From: Paramecium tetraurelia
Lineage: Eukaryota; Ciliophora; Oligohymenophorea; Peniculida; Parameciidae
Assembly: GCF_000165425.1 (NCBI RefSeq)
Contig: NW_001799023.1
Span: forward strand, 149,924 to 213,923
Reading direction: 5' to 3'
Length of the DNA stretch: 64,000 nt
Part shown: positions 12,300 to 22,500 of the stretch, piece by piece
Numbering within the stretch: position 1 is the stretch's first letter
How the letters are laid out: each line of letters begins with the position of its first letter
The notes under the pieces: generated by a model
What the model was told of the DNA's origin: nothing
Seen by the model: only the letters and a program-made list of their open reading frames with translations
Databases searched by the model: none
Position numbers and translations under genes: made by a program

Positions 12300-12970
12300 T
12301 ATTAAAAGCAACATTACCTTTAGTTATGAGGAATAGCACTAGCCTTAGTTTGTTTATTATTTAAGTGGTTCATATTTTTATAAGCCATATCTAAATCAAT
12401 CGTCATCTACACTAATAGTTTAGCTGTCTAATTATAACAGGATAAGGTGCTTCTACTCCTCTCATGATTGACATATTCAAATCCATAAGAATCAATACAA
12501 TATTCTATTAGTATTAACTTTTCATGTTTTTCAAACTTCTATGTCTGAGCATAATTCAAAAAGTTTATATTTCTTGTTAACTTTTGACTGGCTTACTTTT
12601 TTTGATGGTAATTTTAAATATAAATTCCACTCATTCAGATTAAGCAACTTCTAAGTGTTATTCTTAGGTACTTTAAAATATTGATGAGATTATTTGTAAT
12701 CTTTAATTCAAAAGGTTAATATTTATAAATTTCCTGAATAAATTGATTTATACATAACTTGAAATTATTACTTGATATCTTTGCTATGTTTACTGAAGAA
12801 GCTATGTATTGGTTGTAATCATCTGTGTCGAGCAAAACCTAACGATTAATGAAATTTAGAAAAGAAAAGCAATCCTGAATACCAATTATTATGGTTTATT
12901 GGTGTTTTAATAAGAACCTTTTGAAAAATCCTAGTCCTACTCCTAAGAATAATTGAAATTTAATGACTTA
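12300..12970 (-). pseudogene. possible decayed histidine kinase/receiver relative
   Basis: Lies just downstream, on the same strand, of the intact hybrid histidine kinase. Two open stretches separated by a TGA at 12635-12637 (minus strand) look like eroded signalling domains: one (NQYIASSVNIAKISSNNFKL) resembles the second helix of a phosphoacceptor domain; the other has LIEYCIDSYGFEYVN followed by MTIDLDMAYKNMNHLN, which parallels the receiver of the neighbour (LKLMLKSLGFKNFI ... MDLDMPIMGG). The resemblance is weak and I could not build a complete spliced frame. It could instead be an unrelated gene with introns I failed to place. Confidence 0.35.
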
Positions 12971-13148
12971 TAAAATCATTCTGGATAATAATAAATTTAA
13001 AATATATTCTAAAAATCAAAATATAAGGATAGCCTATTTATCCTCTTAATAAGCAATTTAACTCTTCTATATTTTTAATACAAAATGATATTTTAATTTA
13101 ATTAAGTTAATGAAAATATAAACACACAAATAGAGACTCAAAATGTTA

Positions 13149-15745
13149 TCATTTAATACTTGACGAAATTGCTTTGGATCCAAAAATATAATTTTAAGAT
13201 TTAACTTTGATTTCATTAATTCTCAAAAATGTTTCTTACAAACTCCTTATAAATACAGGTTTAGCAATTATATAAATCATTCCTGCCATTAGACATTCTT
13301 ATTGAGTATCTTTATCATCATGCGCAGTACAAGCAACAATTGGTATGTAATCGATTTCACCATCTTGCATCTATTGGACGAGAACCTTTGTAGCCTAGAG
13401 ATGGAACTTAAGATGCATATATACCTTAATTCCGCCCATTATAGGCATATCTAGATCCATGAAGATAACTTTGATAGACTTGTAATGTTTTGTTACTAAT
13501 TCTATACATTATTAGCCATGGTAGGCACTAATAAAATTTTTGAATCCTAAACTCTTGAGCATTAGTTTCAGAGTGTCATGATTGAATGGCTCATCATCAA
13601 CCAGCATAATGGTTTAATTCATGTCTTGTCTGATGTCTATTGAATCTGTAATACGTTTCACATTGAAGGAGTGATCAAAAGCCATCGAAATAGTTAGTGA
13701 TTTGTCAATGATTTCCTTTTGAAAGACAGATTTGTGAAAAGGAAGGATGCTTTGTTGGACTGGTTAGTTCTTTAATAGAGTACTTTTAGGAGAGGTTTGA
13801 ACCATTTAAGTGCTCAATTAAAGTGGTTTATTTGCAAGCGGTTCAACATCAATTTCATATTCTTCTAAGATTTTATCCCTACATATAATAGTATGATATA
13901 CGATGTTTGATTCTTATTGGTTGTAAATAATGATATGTGATTTGGTAGATGTTTTTTAAGTGAATTAGAGTTTTTTCTTTAGAAACTCAAATTCCTCTAA
14001 CTGACTTCGAATGACTACTAGAGATTTTCTTATTGGCAGTTGAGACTGATAAAAAAATGATAACTCGCTCCATCATCCAAATCATGATTTATTTATAAGG
14101 AACACTGAAAATCACTTAGAAAATAAATTAGTTTATTCGTGATCTGCAGTGTAAGACTAAATTTGAAAGTCGATCTTTTGGCAATTGAATTACGAAATCC
14201 ATGAATGCATTGGTTTTATAGTTTAGCAAAATTGTTGATTTATTCAAATTGTTCTTACTTGAATCCTTAAACATTATCATTTATTTTAAATTAAACTTAA
14301 TTATGTTCAGTCAATACATCCACTTTTAATTGAATTTTCCCTTTGATTTATGTGTGTCTATATGATTTGTTCAATAAATTGAATAGGATTCGCTCCAATC
14401 TTAATTAATCAGTAGATAGGTATATTGGTCTATCATAAAATGCTGTAATCAAATACCTCTCATTTATGTCGAAGGGTTTGGAATTCACCGTAAAGACGAC
14501 TTGAATCTACTTAGCTCGACATTGCAATTCGATCATGTCGTAAATCAATTGTAAAGTCTTATGTAAATTGACCTTACTCACCTTAAAAGTAACTAGTTTT
14601 GCTGAATTAACATAATCTAAAATGTCCTAGACTTAATAATATTGGATTTTTGAATTGATAAAGGCAGGCTTCAAAAAGTTAGACTTTAATTATTCATCTA
14701 TTGTGTTGTTCTCTTAAACAATGGCTTATAAGAACCCTAGAGTGGTGTTGAGAGGAGTCTTCAATTTGTGTGTAAATATTTTGGACAAACTTACCTTGAA
14801 CTTATCAATGTATTTATTTTGTTTTGATGGTATTTTATCTTGCAAACTAACAAATGCAACTAGAGTGTATACTTTTTGAATTTATTTAAATTATTCTATA
14901 TATAATCTATATTATTGTTTTCGTCCTGTTGGTTCTTCGTATTCAGATGCTAAAATCACGTTATCCTTCATCTAATGCTTACCCTTTTAGTAGAATTCCA
15001 GAAATCCAGCCATAGTATCAAAAACTGAGGGTTTTAAAGTGATGAGTTGGGATTGCTGGGCCATGTCTAATTGTTGTTTGGTATAACATTTGATTTTGAT
15101 ATCCTTTCTGATTTGACATTGCAATTTCTGATTTTCAGAACGAGATGAAAATAATGTTGCATTTGATATTTAGATTTGTTCTGATGGCATTAAGTTGTCT
15201 CCGTTAACTTCATTTTACTTGTGGTCGAATGTGTAATACCTTACGTTATTGATGATCTGTTTTAGTAGTTTATTTTGAGTGTGCTTCTTAAGATTGGTGA
15301 AATTGTACTTTTTGTAAAGAAATGTGATAATCAGAATCAATTATTCTAAAATTGATTAAAGTATACTAATCTCTGTCATCGGTTGAACTTATGCGAAAGT
15401 GAATGCGATAACAATTAGTAAGGTTACAAATTAAACTAGATGTTAGTCCAAAGATATCGAAAATATATTAAACCAAATAGCAGGTACTCCTCTCAGAACC
15501 AATTGGAAACAGCAATAATACACTACGATGACTTGTTCGAAAATTAGTTGTTTTCTATGGCTCTTGTACTTGTATAACAAATAAACTTCAGATAAGCATC
15601 AACTTTACTTACTTAAAATCAAACCAAAGAGGATTGCATTAGATATGATTGTGAACATTTCTGACTTCGTGATTCCAAAAATCAAATTGACTGCGGAAAT
15701 AAAGAACATCGTTTCATTTTAATTTCTAACAGAGCCTCGAGTCAT
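13149..15745 (-). CDS. hybrid sensor histidine kinase with C-terminal receiver
   Basis: About 846 aa. N-terminal third holds several hydrophobic segments, so a membrane sensor. Phosphoacceptor H box: FTHKLKTPLNTTLGFL with the expected His. N box: LERILFNLLNKSYRHT. The following ATP-binding glycine boxes look eroded: INDNVQGF where DxGxG is expected and HGFRNS where GxGLG is expected. The C-terminal receiver looks complete: MLVDDEP acidic pair, phosphoacceptor Asp in FMDLDMPIMGG, Thr in ACTAHDD and Lys in IIAKPV. In this family the His-phosphate is passed to the receiver Asp; if the G boxes are truly lost, the protein may act as phosphatase or scaffold. Two introns (27 and 29 nt) were needed. 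Tail after the receiver is short. Divergent from the REEP gene, 228 nt apart. Confidence 0.8.
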
Positions 15746-15973
15746 TATATATTATAAGTAAATTTAATAATAACTTTTGAATGCCAATATTAATCTGTTC
15801 CAAGGAAATGAATGCATCCCTCTCCCCCAACCTCCATCAATTCAGACTCATTAACATTTAAATATCCCAAAATTAAATTAATACACTACTGAATCATTTG
15901 TACTACAATTGCCATCCTATCAATAATCAATGAATTGATGCATGCAAATTAAATTAATATAAACATTTTATTA

Positions 15974-16457
15974 ATGTAACAAGTGGAGCCAATTATAGCT
16001 AAGTTGCGATTAGCTGATTTAGACGACTACGAACCCCTCAAGAAATTCCTACCCAATGTATCCTTCATCCTATATAAAATTTACCCATCTAGCCCAATAT
16101 CAAGTTATCACACATAGCATTTGCATCATTATTGCTCTCAATATTATGCACCTTGTTGGGCATTGCACCAAGGGTCGTGACTGGCTTAGTGGGCGCCTTG
16201 ATCCCCTCCTTTCAAGCAATAAACAAGTACCAAACTACAGGTAGAATGCAATTAAGACCTAATTAGGCGAGGTTTACACGTGCCTTCCTTATTTCATCAT
16301 ATTTTCAACCTACTTGACCTTTCAAGGATGGATAATGTGGATCTTCTCATTCATACCATGCTTCAATACCATGTGTTTATTGTTTGTGTTGGCTCTCCAC
16401 CACCCCGATGTGCAATTATCTAATCAAATTTGGAATTTGTTGTAGAAAGTATTATGA
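15974..16457 (+). CDS. TB2/DP1/HVA22 (REEP/Yop1) family ER membrane-shaping protein
   Basis: 140 aa after removing introns 16058-16092 (35 nt, long for this genome) and 16241-16266. The spliced protein has the family's layout: short N-terminal helix, then hairpin membrane segment 1 (FASLLLSILCTLLGIAPRV), the conserved GLVGALIPSFQAIN block (compare G.vyPay.SfkAi), a second pair of hydrophobic segments, and LLFVLALHHPDVQLSNQIW near the end, equivalent to the LW.lP...GA..iY motif though with HHP for LPQ. These proteins bend tubular ER membranes. Start ATG 15974 is preceded only by AT-rich spacer. Confidence 0.75.
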
Positions 16458-17021
16458 GAAGCAAAATTAAATATATAAAATAAATAATAAATGGGTTCAA
16501 CTCTCTCTCAAATGATACAAGTTAATTTTATGGCTTTTAAGTTCATATTACTTATTCCCTGTTGTTGCCATAAATGATTCTTTTTATTTATCATATAAAA
16601 GAGCGTTCAATTATGACTCAAGCACTTAAGTTATTTGATATGACTCTGTGTGAATATTATTTCAAGTTTAGGAATTAATAAATAATTGATAAGAGGATTA
16701 AAATGAAATAGAAAATAGAAAAATATAATATAGAATTTATTTATTATTATACTAAAAGTGTAAAAAGCAATATGCATCACCATAATATTAGATCCAAAAT
16801 AAAACAAGACTTAATCTAAATAATGAGTGGAAAACCTATAGAATACAATTTAATTGAATATACCACATTATTTCTATATATCAATAGAACTTCTTTTTCC
16901 ATTCGAGATCTAGTCTAAGGAAATGATTCTGGATAATAATTAAGGCTACTTATTATTTGAGATTGCGATTAAATTCTTTTCATAGTTCAGAAATTAAAAT
17001 AATATATCTAAATAAATTATT
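16458..17021. other. intergenic, 564 nt
   Basis: AT-rich. A 46-codon ciliate-code frame starts near 16824 (MSGKPIEYNLIEY) and ends in TGA; it has no recognisable similarity and is too short to call. No RNA gene seen. Confidence 0.35.
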
Positions 17022-17829
17022 ATGTAAGATAAGAGAGACGAACACACATACATGGCTCGATTGGCTGAGTAAACTGAAAGATGGGAGGATATGGTAATGC
17101 AATTGATTCAATGATTAGGTTGAGAACATGAGGAAGGTAGCAGAGATAACTAAAGATTTGAATAATGAGGAGAGAAATCTACTCTCTATAGCTTACAAGA
17201 ATACAGTGGGATAGAGGAGAACTGCCTGGAGAGCAATTACCGCCTATGAGATTAAGGAGAAGTAGAAGGTAACAATAAAGTGGATAAGTGTTAGATAGTG
17301 AAATATTAAGAGGTGCTCTAATATTACAAGGCAAGAGTGGAGAAGGAATTGGATTAATATTGCAATGAGGTTTTGTAGTTGATTGATCACACTCTCTTGA
17401 AAAAGACAGCTAACACTGAGGCTAGAGTATTTTATCACAAAATGAAAGGAGATTACAATCGATATATTGCAGAATATTCTTAATAAAAGGCTCAGGAGAA
17501 GGCAATTCAACAAGCTCAATAAGCTTATCAAACAGCCTTGGAATTAATCGACAAGGACAAGTTTCCAAAAACCAATTTATTAAGATTGGGAGTTACTCTC
17601 AATTATTCAGTGTTTTGTTATGAAATCATGAGCGATGTTGCCAAGGCTTGCGAATTGGCTAAAACTGTAAAGGACGAAGTATTTATTCCCAATCTTATGT
17701 GAGGCAATCAAAGAGTTGGACGATATGGAAGAAGATCAATACAAGGATGTGACCACCATCTTGCAATTGATAAATGACAATCTTACTAACTGGCAAGCTG
17801 AGTTACCAGATGAGGGAGGGAAGAAGTGA
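17022..17829 (+). CDS. 14-3-3 protein
   Basis: 243 aa, full length for the family. Introns 17094-17118, 17269-17294 and 17679-17703. Landmarks: [15 protein letters not shown] near the N-terminus, [16 protein letters not shown] (family RR.SWR...S.EQKE), [17 protein letters not shown] (family phosphopeptide-groove signature YYKMKGDYYRYLAE) and DNLTNWQAE near the end. 14-3-3 dimers bind phosphoserine/threonine motifs and regulate partner proteins. Stop 17827-17829; converges with the importin gene 53 nt away. Confidence 0.95.
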
Positions 17830-17845
17830 ATTCATTTAACATGAA

Positions 17846-17866
17846 TATTATTATTATTATTATTAA
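17846..17866. repeat. ATT trinucleotide microsatellite
   Basis: Six or seven ATT units in the 53-nt space between the convergent 14-3-3 and importin genes. Confidence 0.8.
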
Positions 17867-17882
17867 CACAAACGTAATTTTA

Positions 17883-20800
17883 TCATTTAGGTATTTCCAA
17901 TAATTTCTTCTGATCCTCAGGACTCAATTTTTAAAATATTTCCTGGACATTTACTTTTACTGAATCTAACTATTCAAAGATCCTAAGTGCACTCACTATA
18001 TTAGAATCAACTTATGGTGAAGACCACTTTGATTTATAACAATTAGCAATAACCTTGAGTATCTATACACATATGATATACATATTTACTTATAATGCAT
18101 TTTCAGGTTTCCCATTGACAAATTGATCTCCATCTTAAATTATGAATTCAGCCAGCAGATTATGCTGGATGTAAGCCTATCGTTTATCATATTGCAAAGG
18201 CAATAAATATAACCAGGTTTCCATACCCTATATTAAATCTTATCCAAGCGATTTCGGTTGTGACTTGATGATCTTGCCCAAAGCAGAGATCGAGTTGTCC
18301 CTTGCTAATCCAAACTATTTCTCATTATCTTCTTGATTTATTTGTAATTTCAAAGATTCAACCAAAGATTTCAATAGAGATTGCGAGACTTGCAAATACA
18401 ATTCCTATGGAGTCTTAATAGCCATCACACCAATTCCATATACAGCTGCCTATCTCACAAAGCACACTCTATCACATGCATACACACTTAATGCTTGAGC
18501 CAGATCAATGAATTTGTTTTGTATATATGGGAATCCCAAATACTCAACCATGTAGTCAATTAGACAAATACCAAATTGGTGCATCTTAGGAGATTTTTAC
18601 TGGTCAAGTACTTTGGGTAATATTTGATTGCAAATAATTTCATAAAGTGTAAAAACAAATTCTTTGTGCGTTTTGAATAGCGAACCAATGCATTCAGCAA
18701 TTTTAACATGTAGATTTTCTTCAGTCTCTGTTTCCTCCTTAATGGCATTCTTCTCATCCTCATCCACATCTTCATCCTTTGCCATATTCTCATTCTCAGC
18801 CTTTCTTTTATCTGATTCGAGTAATAACTTAAATACTTTATCTGACAGTTCTGTGACCTCCTCGGTGGTCATAAATGGCTAAGAGACTTGTTCAATGATT
18901 TCCTTGATGCTGTCAACCTGTTCAATGATGACAACTGGATCATACTCCTTAAAGGCAGCCTCCAATATAATCCCAAGAAAATACTTAGCCCCATTCATCA
19001 ATTACTAAGGATTATTAGTTTCTCTAACATTCTTGACCAAACTGACGAGACATTTGCAAGCAGAACTTCTAATGTTTGAATCTGAATTGAATTAGGACAA
19101 TGGCACTATTAATTTAATGCACTTCTCAACAAAGGGGAAGAAAGACTGTCTGAGTTCTGAGATGAATACTGATAAGGTGTGAATGGCAACCTAGGCTTCC
19201 TCGTTGTCATAAGTATGCAACTCCTCCTCGTTGGTTGATCCTGTAGTATTGAGATTAAACACTTATTCAATTAATTGAAATAATGAAGGCACTACGTCTC
19301 CAAGATACTTGGTCAGTTGTTATGGACAAACCAATGCCAATCTTTGCCATCCTGAGAATACGTAAGACTTCTGTGGATCAGCAGTTTCCAAGTTGTTTGT
19401 CTACACTTGAATTAGAATCTAAACTGTCTATTATAGGTAGGGAAGATACACTTACTCTCCTACTGCTGAAGCTATTAAAGTGATTGTCTCAATAACCTAA
19501 CCTTTCAACTGTCTATATTGTTTTGTTTAATGGGTTGAAAAGATTTAGAATAAGAGAGGAATCAACTCATTGACATAAGGAACGAATAGTTTTTTGCTTG
19601 ACTCTGCTGTGGCTGCAATAACACTTATGGCGCCTTCTTTCTCAATGGAAATTCCAGCAGTTAAAAATTTGATAGATAACTAGATTAAATTAGGCAAATA
19701 TGCTTCAATGCCTTTGTCGGTACCCTCAACAAAATTGGTGAGGGCAGCCAAAATGTGAGAATTCACTCTTGGCACGTCTTCCACAGTAAGTCGATTCAAG
19801 AATTATGGAACCACCTAATGCAAATAAGCCTCCTAGAATTTTGGTTTCATATCATCAGAAATCTAACCAATGGCATGACACACAGCATATCGAATCATAG
19901 AATTGCTATTATTAAGCATAGGCAATATTAGATCGATTGTTGTTTTGATGTCAGCCACTTAGTCAATGTATTCACCAACTTGTGATAGTGCCATTATTGC
20001 AGCATGCTAATATCTCCAATCTTGATGTCTTAACAATTCACTTACTATCGGATTTAATACTGGTAACATTTCCTTTTTGCCTTATGATTCAATGAGTCTA
20101 TCTATACTAGACATTCCAAAATTGGTTGTCTCTTAATCCTCATCCTGCTCTAAATTATCGTTGAATCCTTCTGGGGGTCTCTTCCATTCATCACTAATTG
20201 TGGAACTTATTTAAATCATATGAAAGAATATCATTTCAACCAATTACATCAAGTAGACTTTTTCAAATTTGAACAGTCCTGGAAACTTTTCAACCAAACT
20301 CAATAGGGTTTCAGTTCCAATCCTTTTTACCCCAATTTCGATTTGGGAATCTCTGAAGATAGTTTAAATACCATTAAAGAAGATATTATACTATTTTCTG
20401 AAGAATTTGGGTTTAGATTCCACTATATCTGAGAACACTTCCATGATACCTTCACCTAAGGGTAAATCTGATATTGTAATTTCGAGGGCAGCCTTCATCA
20501 TATTTGAAATCAAGTCCTAAAATATCTTATACTAAGTTGGCAATGAGTATTTTATATAATTGCCCAGAGCATGCATTGTAGAGGATTTAATTTTAATTTA
20601 TGGACTAGCCAATCCTTGAACAAACAAAGTATGAAGATCTTGTGAATGTTTATCGAATTGATCAATCGAATACGTAAAGAGATTCCCAAGTATTTTAAAT
20701 CCACATTCTATTATATCATTCTTTGGTGACAGGAACATTTGCCACAACGTCGGTAATAAGTTTGGCCATTCATTATGATTATCATCCTCATACAAAGAAC

Positions 20801-21155
20801 CGCCTATTTCTCCTATCGTATCACACAATTAATTTTTGACATTACTACTATTTTCCACTTCAATAAATTAAAACAGACGCAATTTGATAGTTTCTTTAGT
20901 TTCTGGTACCAAATTACTCCAGACATTCTTATGACTCTTAGGAGCAAATTTGGATAGACTATATCTCAAGTAAACAGGAGCAAATTGCCTAATTTTTATT
21001 TCCTCATGTCGACAAAGATTGAGCATATATATCACAAATTCATTTGGTTATGCTTCCCTAAGTTGAGCCAACAGATCCTCCACTTGTTTCCTGCTCTAAT
21101 TATTTTGAGAGAATATTCCTTAAATAATTTACTAAAGTTATTCTTGAAAATTCAT
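17883..21155 (-). CDS. importin-5-type karyopherin beta (HEAT-repeat nuclear transport receptor)
   Basis: 1,090 aa in one frame with no intron needed, close to the usual ~1,100 aa. N-terminus FQEQLQQIIQGIFSQNNQSRKQVEDLL matches the first HEAT helices of importin-5/Kap121. LCDTIGEIGGSL, AVCHAIGQISDD and RQAAVYGIGVMA are successive HEAT-repeat helices; an acidic loop (DEDVDEDEKNAIKEETETEE) lies near residues 780-805, as in importin-5, and is followed by HVKIAECIGSLF. It would carry basic cargoes such as ribosomal proteins and histones through the nuclear pore under Ran control. Start ATG 21155 chosen because it gives the family N-terminus; it lies only 19 nt from the stop of the proteasome gene. 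Confidence 0.88.
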
Positions 21156-21174
21156 AATAATAATAATATCTATT

Positions 21175-21917
21175 TCATTCTAACTCTTCCAAATAATCCT
21201 TTACCTATGACGGAGGCAATATCCTAAAAACATGATCATCCCTGATCACTCCCACTTCAATATTCGTCGCTGTCATCTACCCTTAACATAATACTCAACT
21301 CATACCTTCAAATCCCTCCTTCAAAGTCAATAACGCAGTGTTGATAGCATCTTCAATCTCCATATCAGCATTGTATCTCTTCTCCAAAAATGCCTTTGCA
21401 TTCTTTGCCTGCTTTCCAATGGCAGTGGCCTTCCAACTATAATAGGCTCCACTTGGATCAAGCTAAACTAGATGGGGTCCCTCTTCATCATATCCTGCAA
21501 TAAGAATCGATACTCCAAATGGCCTGATACCTCCTCTTTGAGTTGCCACTTATACATCCTAATGTAGAATGTTTTTTGTACCTCCGCCAATTCTCTGCTT
21601 AATGTTTATACGAATATTTCCTCCTGGTATTTGAGATCATACTTTTTGACTAATTTTCTTGCTTATTAAGACAGGACCCTAAAATCTGGACCCAATCCTG
21701 CATAAGTAGCTGCGATATTGTCTGTCAATAGAGCAACTTTTTGAACACTAGATTCTTCAACTAAAATTGACGATTGCTTCTTTTCGACTACCAAAACAAC
21801 TCCATTTTTAGCCTTGATTCCTATGGCTGTGTCACCCTTTGCAACAGCATTGAGAGCATATTCGATTTATAATAGTTTTCCCTTACTACTAAATGTAGTC
21901 AATGCAAAATCTGTCAT
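21175..21917 (-). CDS. proteasome 20S subunit alpha type-2
   Basis: 231 aa, normal length. N-terminus [22 protein letters not shown] is the alpha-subunit signature (TTFSP.G.L.QIEYA), then [24 protein letters not shown] and [15 protein letters not shown]. Two introns: 23 nt before the ATQRGG block and 24 nt giving [13 protein letters not shown], which matches mammalian alpha-2 almost residue for residue. Alpha-2 sits in the outer ring of the 20S proteasome, lacks catalytic activity and helps gate the channel. The stop is 19 nt from the importin start on the same strand, so the spacer must hold both the proteasome 3' end and the importin 5' end. Confidence 0.95.
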
Positions 21918-22084
21918 ACTGGTGTTTGCTATTTTAAATAATTTAATTAAAATAAATATATTTTATGATGAAATCTCACTTGGCTAGTCATTTGACATTG
22001 AGCCTTCAAAAAAGATTACAATTCTCTGATAAATTGTTTATATTAGTATACTATAGATATGTCCAATAAGTATATAATGTTAAA

Positions 22085-22443
22085 TCAGTATGGCATTGGA
22101 CTTTTTCTAAGAAGATGTCTCTTAGACTTCTATATGTTCAACTAAAATCGCATCAAATTAATCCTTGGAGTGTCTCTTTCGATTCTTATTGTGTGTTATT
22201 CTAACTGCTTTACAAATTTGGATGCCAAGTCTTCAAAATTCTTCTGCTCGCTTGAGCTGTAATTCAAATAGGAGGTCTTGTTCATTTTGGCCACCTAAGG
22301 GAATTTAGCTCTGTCTAAACTCGTCATCATGTATGGTGATCTATCCATGTCACTAAGGAGTTGAGGAAGATTGGTTGATCGAAATTGTTTTGTAGATGTT
22401 TGCTAGAATCTATTAACAGATTAACTAGTTATTTATTTAACAT
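22085..22443 (-). CDS. small basic protein, unknown function
   Basis: 111 aa after one 23-nt intron at 22403-22425, which links MLNKQL to QTSTKQFRST in frame. No family recognised. Residue composition is Ser/Lys/Arg/Gln-rich with a basic C-terminus (IQKSKRHLLRKSPMPY). No membrane segment. Its ATG is 57 nt from the ATG of the divergent TBC gene, so the two share one short promoter space. Confidence 0.6.
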
Positions 22444-22500
22444 ATTCTGCAAATGATTACTATTGACCTTTTTTCTACGCTTACATTATTATATAATTAA

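Noticed and set aside
19380-19500. Possible intron or frame break in the importin-5 gene
   Set aside because: On rereading, the frame continues (GEQVYLPYLQQTVQILIQV then NNLETADPQKSYVFSGWQRL) without interruption; gene length is a multiple of three.
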